Below, piece by piece: positions 23,516 through 34,685 of a stretch of 44,228 bases of DNA. Each line of letters starts with the position of its first letter. Within the stretch, counting starts at the first letter, position 1. Source of the stretch: Parachlorella kessleri. Taxonomy: Eukaryota > Chlorophyta > Trebouxiophyceae > Chlorellales > Chlorellaceae. The position numbers were made by a program, and so were the translations under genes. The stretch lies in contig BBXU01001351.1 of the NCBI GenBank assembly GCA_001598975.1, forward strand, positions 1-44,228, given 5' to 3'. The notes beneath the pieces were generated by a model, which was not told the DNA's origin, ran no database searches, and saw nothing but the letters and a program-made list of their open reading frames with translations.

Positions 23516-24178
23516 AAAACTCGAAACCTTGCTCCTAGTGGACTTGTTTGCTCGTGCGACAGGCAAGAAGAAGAGTCCGGAGTCTGGACGGTGGCTAAGA
23601 AGCTATGGCAACCAGCTGATAGAGAGGAATGAGACCAAGCCGGCTGGGAAGCAGAGGTGAACAGCAGGTGAAGATGCTGTAGGGCATCCGTCATCCCCTC
23701 CCGTGATTTGATTGGGCGCGGAGGGGGATTTCAAAATTTTCGCAGTGAAATATCCGCCTGGTGACCAAGGTGCAAGCATGCATGCTGTGGAGTCCAGGCT
23801 GCCGGCTGTGCCAGGCCGGAGCGGACCAGAGTAATACGAGGAAGGAAGGGATGGACTGATCAGGTTAAGGAACCACACCATTCCTTTTGTGCGTCATGGA
23901 CACCTGAAAGTCTGTCCTAACATGTAATGCTCAACCTGTTAAACAACTATAAACACCGAGTGCTGTAGCAATGCTCAGCAGGGCTTTGCAACACTAACAC
24001 TGCACCAAGCAGGCTGCACATCAGTGCCTCTCGTCTCGGCACTCTCGGCCAGCGCCGACCAGGAGCACCCCTTAACACTGGCCAGCGGCGGTGGGCCCAC
24101 AGCCAGTCTCACTGGCATATACAGCAACTAGCAGCAAAAAGTCAACTGCCACCAAACTTGGCTTGCACAAGCTGCCCT
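23516..24178. other. Intergenic region between VPS38-like gene and phosphatase 1
   Basis: About 0.66 kb holding the 3' UTR of the VPS38-like gene and the promoter of phosphatase 1, both on minus. No gene, repeat or minus-strand TGTAA was found. A plus-strand TGTAA near 23923 has no gene to serve. Confidence 0.55.
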
Positions 24179-27100
24179 TCAGCCTCGCTTCTGCTGCCGC
24201 TGCTGATGCTGTGGGAGCCCTGAGTTGGCTGCGCAGATGAGCTTGTACAGGTTGTGCAGTAGGTGGTTAGGCCCTCCCGCAGTGATCCCATGCGCCTGAA
24301 GCAGCTGGGTGATGTTCTTGTTAAGCAGGAACACCCCCACTGCGAACTTCGGCCGCTCCCTTCTGTTTTGGCAGTGCAGCGGGTATTCTGCTGGCTCCAC
24401 GCTGCTGCCTTCGCCGCCTGCTGTCCCAGTGCTGCTGCTGGCACTGGCATCGGACCGACCAAACAGTGTCCGCTTGACCGGCTCCTCGGCACTCCTGCGT
24501 TACAACAGGGCTGCTTCAGCTTGGAGCATATCCTAGGCTGTGCAAAGAGCGGTGCTACCTAGTTGCACAATTTTGATGAACCCTTGATGTGCATGTAGAA
24601 TCCTTGGCGAATTGCACACGGCCGACCTAAAGCCAAGCCTCACAACCGCAAGAGGGTTGCCTGTGTTCACTAGCGGGAGGCGCATGGATGGCTACAACAA
24701 AGCAGGCTCAGAACTCAGGCAAGACTCAGGCTCATTCTGCATCCAGCCCTGTCAGTCCAGTCCAGCCCAGCACGACTCCCTGTTTGCACTACCTGCCACC
24801 CATGCTTAAAGCAGGCTCTACAAAATTAGCAGTTGGGCTGGCAAGCACAAGCCTGGGCATAGCGAGACCCTTCCAAGGCCTCACCAGGTGCCTGCAGGTG
24901 GGTAGCCCTCTAGGATGGATGACTTGGACCCCAGCAGGCACAGCGGGTACCGCAGTTGCACACCAAGGTACTCAGCGAGCCTGCGAGGTCGCAAAGGAAC
25001 GAGAAGCTTCGGGGCAGCAGCAGCCGAGCAAGGCTTTTCAGTTGGACATATGCAGAGCGCTGTAATGCTGCCAGGGCTGGCTGAGAGCCAGGACGATGGG
25101 ATATCTCTACTAAGCCCCTGCACTGCTACCCTCGCAAAGGGACAAGTTGCGACACATTGCACGACAGCAGAGGTGCCGGCACGCATCATGCAACCCCGTA
25201 AGTCCCACACTTCCCACCCACGCCTATGTACAAGCCAGCCTGGCGGTGCCTCAGCTCAAAGAGCTTGCCTGTCTACAAGCTGTGCTACATAGCCCAGCGC
25301 CACCGCAGCTGCCTCATCCTCTGCCGCAGTGATGTCCATCCCAGCAGAATCTTCAAAGGCTGCCCGCCACACCGCTGACCGCAGCTCGATGCCACCTATG
25401 GAAAGATGCACCTCCTGCCTGCGGTGCACCGCAACAAACTCGCGCCACGATGGCTTGCCCTTCCCAGAGAGTACGGGAATCAGGTATCTATGGGTCCTCC
25501 CCAACATCTACCAGGTGACTAGCACGGTTGCCAGGAGCCAGTTTACAGGATCCGCCCGATACCCGGGCACTCAGAAATGCTGGCTTTCAACTGCATCATC
25601 TACCATCAGGTATCAGGCGCGAACGACTTGTAATGTTGACGACCTTAAATGTCCGTGCTGCCTATGCCCAACTTCCCACACATGCACCTGCAGCAAGTGC
25701 GTACCTAAGGTGCACTGCTGACTCCGCCTCCAGCGCTGCTGTGCCATTAGCAGGCCAGGCTCGGAAGTCCGGCGGCAGCAGCAGCTTGAGGGCCGGGGCC
25801 TCCTGCCGGCCCTGGGTGCTACCCCTACCCACCCACTGCTGCTCCAGCCGGTCTTCCAAATACCCCCCTGGCGGGGCTTCCAGCACACTCACTGCAGCAT
25901 AGCATACAGATAGCCATACTGCTCGTGAGAGAGGGTGGGTGGAATGGCCTAAGTCTAAGGCAACAGGTAAAGGCCAAGTGGCAGAACCGCACTGCACTGC
26001 CGCCACACAGGAAAGCCAGGGGGGCCTAAGGGGGGCCGCATGCTTACACAACCCGACACAGCAGCCATTGCTAGCTGAGCGCAGGTGGGCGCTGTGCGCA
26101 AAAGCTGGTTGCCAGTGTAGCCAGCTCTATATAGTAACACATCACAATAACAACAACGGTTAAGACCACCCCGCAGAGTGCATGCATCCCAGGCAGCGGC
26201 AGTGACAGCAAGTCCAACCTGTATCTGTGGTAACTGTTCTCACCTGTGACTGGGCCTAGCTGGAAGATGCCACCCAGTTGGCAGGTCATGAGGCAGCGCC
26301 GGGCCACCAGCTCGCTGTGAAGCCCTACCAGACGCCCCAGGCCCTCCTCGCCTCGCATGCTTTCCTGGGCATCTTGCAACTTCCTGGAAAGAGAGATACA
26401 AGACCGGCTAGGGCTGGATGATCGAGGCACACAAGGTATTCACTGGATAGAGCGACAGACAACTGGGCTGGGGCCGCATGCTGTCGCAAACAAGTTGCTC
26501 ACAGGCAGGCACACCCTCTGGCAAGTGCTTTATGGGTGATGTTGAGACTGTCTGCAAGCGCATGCATGCCGATGTGTAGGCGTGCCCTCCAGCATCCCAC
26601 AGCCCGGTTGGCCACCTGGCAAAATGATTAGGCACCCTGCAAAGGCCCAGGTTTAGAACATGGGATCACACCCCACTAACAATGGGATAGATGCAGTGAA
26701 GCAGCTAGTTGAGTCCAGACTTGCCCACCTGTCAGCGGCTTTCATTACTTTGAGCGTGGTTACCAGGGCCTGTGTCCGTACGGTGGCTGCTTTCCTCGCG
26801 CCACCAAGCTCCTGCTGCAGCTCGCCTAGCCGGTGCTGTAACCGGTGCATGCGCTGCCTGCTGCGCTGGGCACCCTGCTGCACTTGCCATAACTGCGAGG
26901 ATGGAGCGCAAACAGCCAGCCTTATCAGCCATCATGTCATCGCAACTGCGTCAAAAACCATCAACCCCAGACATGTCATCCAAAGCCAAGGTCCACAGGG
27001 GGAGGATGGGCTGCATGGGAGTCCTCCCTTGCCCGCTATTGTGATCGCTGCGATTCTGTCATGGCAAGCCACGGCATCTCCACACAAAATTCACCTGCTG

Positions 27101-29284
27101 CTCCTGCTCCTTGGCCTGCTGCCGCACTGCGACCAACTCCTCAAGCCGCCTCCTAAGCGCCTGCGCCCTGCTGTGCAAATCCAGCACGCTGGACCGCAGC
27201 GCGCACAGCGCCGTGATGTGCAGGCTCATGTCCGACAGAGCCAGGGCCTTGGTGGGGGCCACGCTTGCACTGGGGGCAGCGTTGCCTCCTAACAACACCC
27301 CCGCAGCCTCCCGGGATGCGGTGTGGCTTGTAAACCGTGTCGATGCGGAGGCCTCTGCAGTCGAGAACAACTCCCACATGTCAGCAAGCAGCTTGCCTTG
27401 CAAGAACACCACCAGTACATGACCTCAAACACGCAACATCGACACAAGAGTGCTCTACCCATTCTGTCACTCCATCTGTATCAGCCTTCAGCGCAGCAAG
27501 GCGTCAGTAATAACGCCCATCACAGAGAACCTTGCTTTCAGCACTACAGAAGGCTGCAGCTATCGAGCCACCCGCCGCCGACCTGATGCTGCGTCATCGT
27601 GGTCACTGTCGGACTCTGCCCCTCCTCTATCTGCTGTGTCCTGCAAGCTGCGCGTGCTGCGCAGCAGCTTGGACATCAGCAGGTTGGCAAAGCGGCGGGG
27701 GGCGCTGCCGGTTGGGCTAGAGGTGGGCAGGCGCTCGGAGGCTAGGATTGTGAGGGCGCGCTTGGTAGGCGAGGCTGTCTGCGAGAGGCTGATTGCAGCA
27801 GCATCCTGCAGTCAGAGATGTCCTGTCAGGTAGGGGAAAGCTGGAGCACCAGCAAGAACGGTACAGCGCTGCATTTCGGGGGAAATAGATGGCAAGGCAT
27901 TTGGCGTGGCTGGGCTCAGCAGGCCTTGAAATGAAAGGGGAGGGCAGCTACACAGGGCCTACAGTGGCCCAATTCTGCAGGTACAGGCTAACCCCCACTG
28001 ACTGATCAGGCAGCAGCCAACACGACTCGCAGTAGCGATGAAACTGCCAACCAACTGCGCACCTCGGGTGGAGGCGGATGCACAAACAGGCCATCCTCCA
28101 GCTGCAGCACCACCGTGTCGAGTGCAAGGGCCTCCTTCAAGCTGGCAAGGTCACCACCAACGAAGTACAGCCGGTTGAGGTCTAGTAGCCATGCCGCGAT
28201 AACCTCCCCAGGGAAGGCACCTGGCCTGCTTGCTGCAAGGGCCTTGCATGCCACTACGACTGCACTGCCAGCTGCTGCGCCCTGCTCCCCACTGAGGGGC
28301 CCCCCTGGAGTGGCTGCCACCACCTTCAGCTGTTTGCTGGCAGCTTTTCCCTTGGCTTCTAACAGATGGTCCTCCGAGGCAGGGCCCTGCGCAAGGTGTG
28401 CTTCTCCGCTGTGACCGGTTCCATACTGGCCGTTTCCCTGGACGACATCAAAGCTGAAGCCGTTGCTGTCCTGCTGCTCGTCAGAAAATGCCAAAGCCTC
28501 TTGGCTTCTCTGCTGCGTTGACCAAGACATCTGTGGTGCTGCTGCTGTGGGTGGTGCTAGGTCGTCCTCCAACCCTACGTCTAACTGCGGTTCGGCAGCA
28601 GCTGCATGCTGGCTTGGATCGGTGGGCTCCACCTCCATGCTGCTACTCAGCTGCTTTGATAAATTGGCATCGCGACATTGGCCCTGCCAGTCACAAGCTT
28701 CACTCTCGGGCGGTGTCAGCTGACCTACCAGCAAGGACCTGCTGTTGCCTGTTGCCTCATCCTTGGTGCCAGTGGTGCTTGGCCGGGGCTGAGAGAAGAA
28801 CCGTGCAGTAGCTAGCTCCCCGCTGCCCTGCCCTGCTGCTGCTGCTGGGGCCTGGTGTATGGCCAGCACCACCTGCTCCGCCTGGCAGGCTGGCTCCAAG
28901 TCCAGGGGCCAGGAGAGCGGCATCCATTCTGGATTAAGGGTGCCACACACCTGGCATGCAGCAGGGGTGAATGGACTTTGTGCTCTGTATACAGCTCTCA
29001 TGCATGGTCCCAATTTAGTGCAAGTGGCGGCGCAGGTGGCAGGTATCACCCACAGAGTGTTAGGCCCTCAAAGGACAGTGCGCACTCACCCCCTCGCTGC
29101 GGTACAAAGGACAGCACAGGCTGTCCTTTTCTTCCCAGAAGGACAGGCTGAAGTATGCCTCCGCCTGTTGGTCCCCCAAGCCCAAGGTCAGGTTGCGTGC
29201 GGACACTGCCTCGAGGTGCCGCAGCCTTTTTGCAGGGTTCTGCAGGGTGTGCAGCAGCAAACCTGGATCAGTTGCAGTGGTCAC
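24179..29284 (-). CDS. VPS38/UVRAG/ATG14-like subunit of class III PI3-kinase complex
   Basis: Regulatory subunit expected to bind VPS34, VPS15 and Beclin/ATG6 in endosomal sorting or autophagy. Exons on minus, all phase-consistent: about 29284-29100, 28950-28063, 27805-27583, 27396-27095, 26877-26729, 26383-26244, 25891-25705, 25487-25269, 24980-24885, 24494-24179; about 900 residues. The C2-like domain spans the first two exons (SLSFWEEKDSL, YRSEG-VCGTLNPEWMPLSW, later YFVGGDLASLKEALAL and VVLQLEDGLFVHP). Coiled coils follow (SRAQALRRRLEELVAVRQQA; RMHRLQHRLGELQQELGG). Family signatures come next: ARRCLMTCQLGGIFQLGPVT, AVALGYVAQLVDRLAEYLG, VQLRYPLCLLGSKSSI and FAVGVFLLNKNITQLLQAHG. About 180 residues of low-complexity sequence are inserted within the C2 region. 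One intron starts GCAAGC (25268). The initiating Met was not found; an upstream exon may exist. VPS38 and ATG14 cannot be separated by eye, though the C2 domain favours VPS38/UVRAG. Confidence 0.85.
24705..24808 (+). repeat. Dispersed intronic repeat, long form, copy 4
   Basis: Lies in the VPS38-like gene intron 24884-24495. Begins GGCTCAGAACTCAGGCAAGA like copy 2, then CCCTGTCAGTCCAGTCCAGC, and ends GCACTACCTGCCACCCATGC. The sequence outside these limits no longer matches copy 2. Confidence 0.85.
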
Positions 29285-29795
29285 CTGAACAAAGTGTGCG
29301 CAAAGTGTGTGCCTGCCAACGTGGTGAAGCGTGCAACACGAGCAAGGTGCCGCAAATCCTTACCCACTGCCTACTGGCCATGGCGTCTGATCGGCAGGCA
29401 ACCTATCATGGAAAGCCTATGCAAACTGCGCCCTTGCTGGCATGGCTCAGGAGTGGAAATCAGTGACCCCAGGTGCTAAGGCAGTCCGGCAGTAAAGGCA
29501 GGCAGCGGATGAGATGTTTATGGGTGATGTTAGTGAATGTCCCATTCAGTCTGAGAGAGGTCTCCCCAAGGGACTAGTCCAGCGTGGCTTAGTTCCCGCC
29601 CCACACCCTTGGACATCAATAAAAGCTTCCTGCAACTCCGCGCTATCAGAGCCAATTGTATGCTGAGCTGAGTGCTTCCACAGTTCCAAGGCTCGGTGCG
29701 CAGTTCTGTAATTTAATACCTTTGATTTGAGCTAGGAGGGCTGGTGAACTAAGGTCACCAAAGCGCAGCCCGCAGCAAGCTGCAAGACGGGCGGA
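29285..29795. promoter_or_regulatory. Divergent intergenic region between VPS38-like gene and phosphatase 2
   Basis: About 0.5 kb between two genes transcribed away from each other. It probably holds both promoters and the missing start of the VPS38-like gene. CAATAAAAGC near 29618 is A/T-rich and could be a weak TATA-like element for the plus-strand gene, but this is only a guess. Confidence 0.4.
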
Positions 29796-32583
29796 ATGCT
29801 TGTGAACAAGAGTTGCTCGCTAACCACGAGCGACTTGCAGTTCGCTGATGTATCTTGCACGCTGCATGCAAACCCAAGCTTCTTTCAACTCCTGGGAAGC
29901 GACTTCAACACCAGCCTGCACGTCGAGAGGAGGTATGAGCGGCCTCCGGCACCCCTGCCACTACTTGACGTTGCAGCCTGCTTGGATCGAGCAAGCCAAC
30001 AGCAATTTGTGCAGGGATCTTTGTGCTGGAGACTTGGTGCTGGCAGAGCTAGCCAACGCCAGAGGTAATGCCAGTGATACGTTTGTCCTTCAGGTGGCTG
30101 GCCGTCCCATCAGGTGTCGCTCACTCGGTGTGGACTCCGTGTGCAGGTCCACCGGCACTGCTCCGGGCACCTGCTGACGATGCTGCCAGCCAACAGACAC
30201 TTTTGCAGCTGAGCGGCGACTTACTTACCTGCGGCCAGCTGCTGGTGCTGCCAGGCTCCACTGATATGGTACTGCTGCCACGCCAGGCCGCAGACACAGG
30301 TGCGAGCAAGCTATTGGCCAAGCCTGGTGAAGAGATGCACCACCACCGTCAGCTTAAAGTAGGCAATCTCTGCATGCAGACGGAGTTCCATTCCTCGTGT
30401 TTCTTACTCATGTGGCCGGCGTAGAGCTCATGGCCAGCTTGGTCCACACAAAAAGAGTGGGCTTGATACTGGACTTGGATGCAACCTTGCTGGAAAGCGA
30501 GATGCTGGACGACACCACCAAGCCTGCGAACTGGTGCGCTCCTTATAGTTCTGAGTGCAGCTCCCTATGGACGTTCATCGCGCTGTATAGCAAGGGCCGC
30601 CACGGCGCCTTGGCCTTACTGCTTCGTGCTTGCCATACCACAGGTACAACCTCCCCTGGCGGCAAGACACATTCCGCAGCAGCTCTGGGGAGGCAGTTCC
30701 AGGCTTCCTTGCGCCCCTGCCTAGCGAGGAGGGCGCAGAGTCCGTGCATGCAGTTTCATGGGTCAAGGATGGGTTGTCTCATAACTACCGGGTCCGCGTG
30801 AGGCCAGGCTGGTCGCAGCTGAAGTCCTGCCTTGTCCAGGTGAACTGTGCAGGTGCTATTATTCAAAAGAGTGTTTCCAGTTGCACCCAATGTCTTTGCA
30901 CCAGGCACGTGTAGGGAACAGGGTTGAATTCCCATTCAGCCCAATGATGTCTGCACTTGCACCTACACCTCTGATTTATAGTCTGCTGTGTTCAGGGCCG
31001 GGAAAAGTTCCACACCACAGTTTGTAGTTTGGGCCGGACAGTGTACGTGCAAGCTGTTTGTAATCTGTTGGACCCAGCGAATGAGATCATACCGCGGGCA
31101 GACTACCCTGAGCGGGTCGTTTCAGGTTGGTGCCCTCTTCATAGCCGAGAGGACCGCTGTCATGATGAACCACAAACACCCTATCCTGCAAGCACTGTGT
31201 ACCCAGCTTTCTCCTTGCTTTTGTCCTAATTGGGCGTCATTCCTAACAAGAGGTGTGCTGCGTGCAGCGCGGCCTGATGGAACTTATGGGCACCCCGACA
31301 AGTAAGTGAGGCTACGCCTACCTGCACAATAATTCAGTGTTTGCAAGATGCCCTTTCATTGTTAGTGAGCTAGCTGAAAATTTGAACAGTGTTGCCTGAT
31401 GCGTCTTCAGGACCCCAGCTCTGGGACTGGGGTTGGTACCCCCTTTGGCTGCCGATTACAACATGCGCTTTGCCCCATTGATTGCGGTGGATGACATTCC
31501 AGAGGTTAGTAGGATCAGTGGGCATGGCTTGATCTTTGATTGTGCCTACCAAGCACAAATGCCGAAGCGCCCTAGCAGTGTCAACACAGGTGTGGCTTTT
31601 CTCTGCTGCAGTACTACCCCGAGTCCTATAGAGATACCTGCTACAGGATCGAGCCGTACAAGCCCACCTGCAAGTTTCCCAGCAGCATGGACTCAGGTAT
31701 CTGTCATGACTCTTGCCTTGGCGTCAAATTCACTTCTGTGGCACATTCCACCACTTCCACAGAAATTTAACCAGCAAATTGAATCCTGAGCTCAGGAGAT
31801 GCGCTGAGCGTTCTGGCTGACACACTGCGGGACTTTTGGTCGAACTGTTACGGGACTGGGAATGGCGGTGCGATTGGCAGGCTCAAGCTCTGCGCTGCTG
31901 AGCTGCTGCAGAAGTTGCAGGTACTTGTTGCATGCATTTGTGGTACAGCCGACTAAAATATTCTGAGCTGTGACGTCTTATTGGCGCTGTATGTTGGCAG
32001 TGGCTCACTTTTCAAAGTCTTGGAGTAATTTTCTTGCACCTGGACGACTGCAGGAGGTCCCCATTGAAGATGCCGGTTGGCTCATGTATTGCGATTTTCT
32101 ATTTATCAGCACTGGGGCCCAGTGCTGGGCGACTCTGAGCCTGGAGAGCTTGCTGCAGCACCAGGTGCAATGGTGGCAGATAGTTTCAAATGCCATCATC
32201 CTGGCTGCCATGGTATCAGGATGAACTTACTATACAGATCTCTCTGGAGGGGCAACAATGACTCTTCTTTTGTCCCTTTACAGGCAGACCAGGCGGATAT
32301 CCTGGCGCGGTCACTGCAGGAGACTGTCGTACCCCACCAACCCAGCGCCGTGGAGAACACGCCCGAGAACACAGTAGATAGGACTAGGCCACCATCAAAA
32401 CTTGGTGGCGCAGCAGAGGGGTCGCACTTTGCAGCTATGGATACTGCGGGCGAGCCGGCAGCAGCGGTGGCGGATGGGGGATTGCCCATGCTGGCCGCTG
32501 CATGCCTGATAGAAGTCGACTTGTTGGAGGGAGGCGCTGCAGATGCATTCCATGTTCATGTTGATAGTGATGAGGAGCTGTGA
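29796..32583 (+). CDS. FCP1/CPL-type CTD phosphatase-like protein 2
   Basis: Paralogue of the gene at 19325-23515. Firm exons: 30209-30299, 30380-30533, 30644-30839, 30996-31125, 31268-31301, 31411-31504, 31612-31696, 31796-31920, 32054-32164, 32284-32583. The first exon is 29796-29932, with one or two poorly defined exons between 29933 and 30146. Seen: TDMVLLPR (GDIVLVPR in copy 1), DGVPFLVF before the DxDxT motif GLILDLDATLLES, VRVRPGWSQLKSCLVQ-GREKFHTTVCSLG with a motif-II Ser, NLLDPANEIIPRADYPE, then APLIAVDDIPE with the late DD pair and YYPESYRDTCYRIEPYKP. The acidic C-terminal tail (99 residues) is much shorter than in copy 1. The 261-nt exon of copy 1 is split here by two introns. The catalytic motifs look intact, so phosphatase activity is plausible, but the substrate is inferred only. 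Confidence 0.78.
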
Positions 32584-32728
32584 CGTGCCTGATGATCCCT
32601 GACCATGACTATTCAGTAGACTCACAGTTTACTTATTGATCACGTCGAGCGCCAGCTAATGCGCATGCACTTTCCCTTGTTGTTATTTTGTCTCAGCACG
32701 TCTGAGTTTATTTGACTATATTGATAAC

Positions 32729-32733
32729 TGTAA
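32729..32733 (+). terminator. TGTAA poly(A) signal of CTD-phosphatase-like gene 2
   Basis: TGTAA lies about 146 nt after the stop at 32581-32583 and 6 nt before the ATG of the MTA nucleosidase gene (32740). The upstream transcript therefore probably ends inside the downstream gene, or the two genes share DNA at this junction. Confidence 0.6.
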
Positions 32734-32739
32734 CTAGAC

Positions 32740-34685
32740 ATGGCGGAGGGGAAGCCAGACCTTGTGAAGCACAGCCTTACCGCGGATGTGGTCAACGGCG
32801 ACGTATCCCAAACTGGTACTGGCACCTCAGCTAATTCCTTACTTCGCTATGCTTATATGCCTGGCATGCACCACTGTTGGCGAGACACTAACCGTACCGG
32901 CCTTGTTCTTTGCAGCTCCAGTACTGAAGAAGGAGTACATTGCCAGCCACGATGACAGGATGATCAACACCATCTTGCTACTTGTTGGTACGTGCGTCCC
33001 CAGGAGCCCTGTCACCTGGATGGCTCACTTTGGTTGTGACAATTGAGTGCCCACAGCCATTTCAGGGTGGGCAGCAATTCTGCAGCTGCACTGCCATTGT
33101 CAGATGAGCTGCCATTACGCTGTCTGTTTGCAGCTATGGAAGCGGAAGCCAGCCCGCTGATACATAGCCTGGGGCTCAAGCTGGATGACCCGCCAGCTAT
33201 CTTGCCGCCAGCTCCCTGCCTCAGCTACTCTGGGGAGTGCTTTGGCGCCGCCATCCATCTAGTCTGCTTCGGTGAGTGGTGCTGACGAGCCCCTGGTGCT
33301 CAGAAGGTTGTCTGTGCCCTGAAGGTCATCGACTAGTCGGCCACGTAGCCTCCAGCTTACTGAAGCTAACCCTGCCATTCAAGTCAACTATACACTTTTG
33401 GGGTTTGCTGCAGGCAAGTGCAAGTCATATGGAGTGGATAATGTGGGCACAGTCCCTGCAGCCTTGACCACATACCTTGCCATCCAGGCCTTCAAGCCTG
33501 ACATGGTCATCAGCACCGGCACTGCGGGCGGCTTCCGGTCCAAGGGCGCGCAGATTGCTGATGTGTTTGTTAGCACCAGCATGGCTAATCATGATCGGCG
33601 GATACCGCTGCCGGTGAGCCAGGAACTCCTGGGATGGCTACAGGCGTGAAGCAAGAATGCTAGCTTTGGAATTGCTGCGGCATTTGGACAGACGCTTGTC
33701 CTTCTGACGTACCAAAATGGGAGAGGCTCACTACTGTGTACACTGTCATTTCTTAACGCGCTTTGGAATTTGTCATTGGGTGCCTATAATGGGTGGGATT
33801 GCCGAAATTCCCTTTTCCCTGAACCCAGTGGCTCGTCTCCTGACCTGCAGGGCTTTGACAAGTATGGCATCGGCGCCCACAGCGCAGTGCCCACCCCCAA
33901 CCTGCAACGTGAGCTGGGGCTTAAGGCGGGGGTAGTCACCAGCGGCAACTCTCTGGATTATACAACAGAGGACATGGCGCTTATGGTTGAAAACGGGGCG
34001 GCAGTCAAGGTGGGTGCTGAGGCTGAGCATAGGCAGGAGCAGGTGAAGAAATCTTTTGGATTGTCTTTTTGAGTGCGTGCTACGCAATGGATGTATAGCT
34101 TTGCCTTCCTTGTCTCTGTAGGGTATAGGCTCACGCTTTTTGTTTGCAACCTGGCTCTGTTAAAGAAGGTCAAGTTGAGCAGTATTGCATGCTTTTATTC
34201 TTTTGTCCATACTCCCCTGTTGCAGGAGATGGAGGCAGCGGCGGTGGCTTGGGCGGCCGACCTCTTTGGGGCACCGGTGTTCTGCATCAAGTCGGTAACA
34301 GACATTGTGGACGGTGACCGGCCTGCCAGCGTGAGTGCAGCCTTAGTGCAACAATGTGCATGAGCTGCCAAACGATTAAATGTCTAACATTAATGCCAAA
34401 TTTGGCTACGAGTGAATGGGAACTAGTATGCGCTATGCTAGCCCAGCATAAGTATTGCCTTGAATGCCGCTGCTACTCCACAGTCTCTGTGTGGTAAGTA
34501 AACCGAACATATCAGGTACGGAGCAGCAGTGGCGGGCTTGCCCCGTACAGTCAGGCAAGAGGGAAGCATGGTGCCTGCTGCAGGAGGAGTTCTTGGAAAA
34601 CTTACACAGGGCGGCCGAAGCCCTGCAGGCCACGGTTCCCAGAGTGCTGGAGTTCATTGCGGGCAAGAAGCTCAGCGAGCTGTGA
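32740..34685 (+). CDS. 5'-methylthioadenosine/S-adenosylhomocysteine nucleosidase (plant MTN type)
   Basis: Hydrolyses methylthioadenosine to adenine and methylthioribose in the methionine salvage (Yang) cycle; expected to be cytosolic. Exons 32740-32815, 32916-32987, 33134-33271, 33414-33613, 33851-34009, 34226-34330, 34584-34685 join in perfect phase to give 283 residues, close to the plant MTN1 length (about 267). Aligned by eye with plant MTN: TILLLVAMEAEASPL holds the catalytic-base Glu region, DNVGTVPAALTTYLAIQAFK and STGTAGGFRSKGAQIADVF the nucleoside-binding core, NHDRRIPLP-GFDKYGIGAH and SGNSLDYTTED follow, then EMEAAAVAW for ribose contact and KSVTDIVDGDRPA with the catalytic Asp. 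The C terminus EFIAGKKLSEL matches the plant ending. About 25 extra N-terminal residues are unlike a strong targeting peptide. The start codon is fixed by phase and the upstream TGTAA. Confidence 0.95.

Noticed and set aside
2545..24808. The four dispersed repeats as classic introner elements forming whole introns
   Set aside because: Each repeat fills only part of its intron and does not include the splice sites. I keep the orientation bias as a finding but do not call them introners.
26660..27292. 210-codon plus-strand open frame
   Set aside because: It runs antisense to the coiled-coil exons of the VPS38-like gene, whose phases and motifs are firm.
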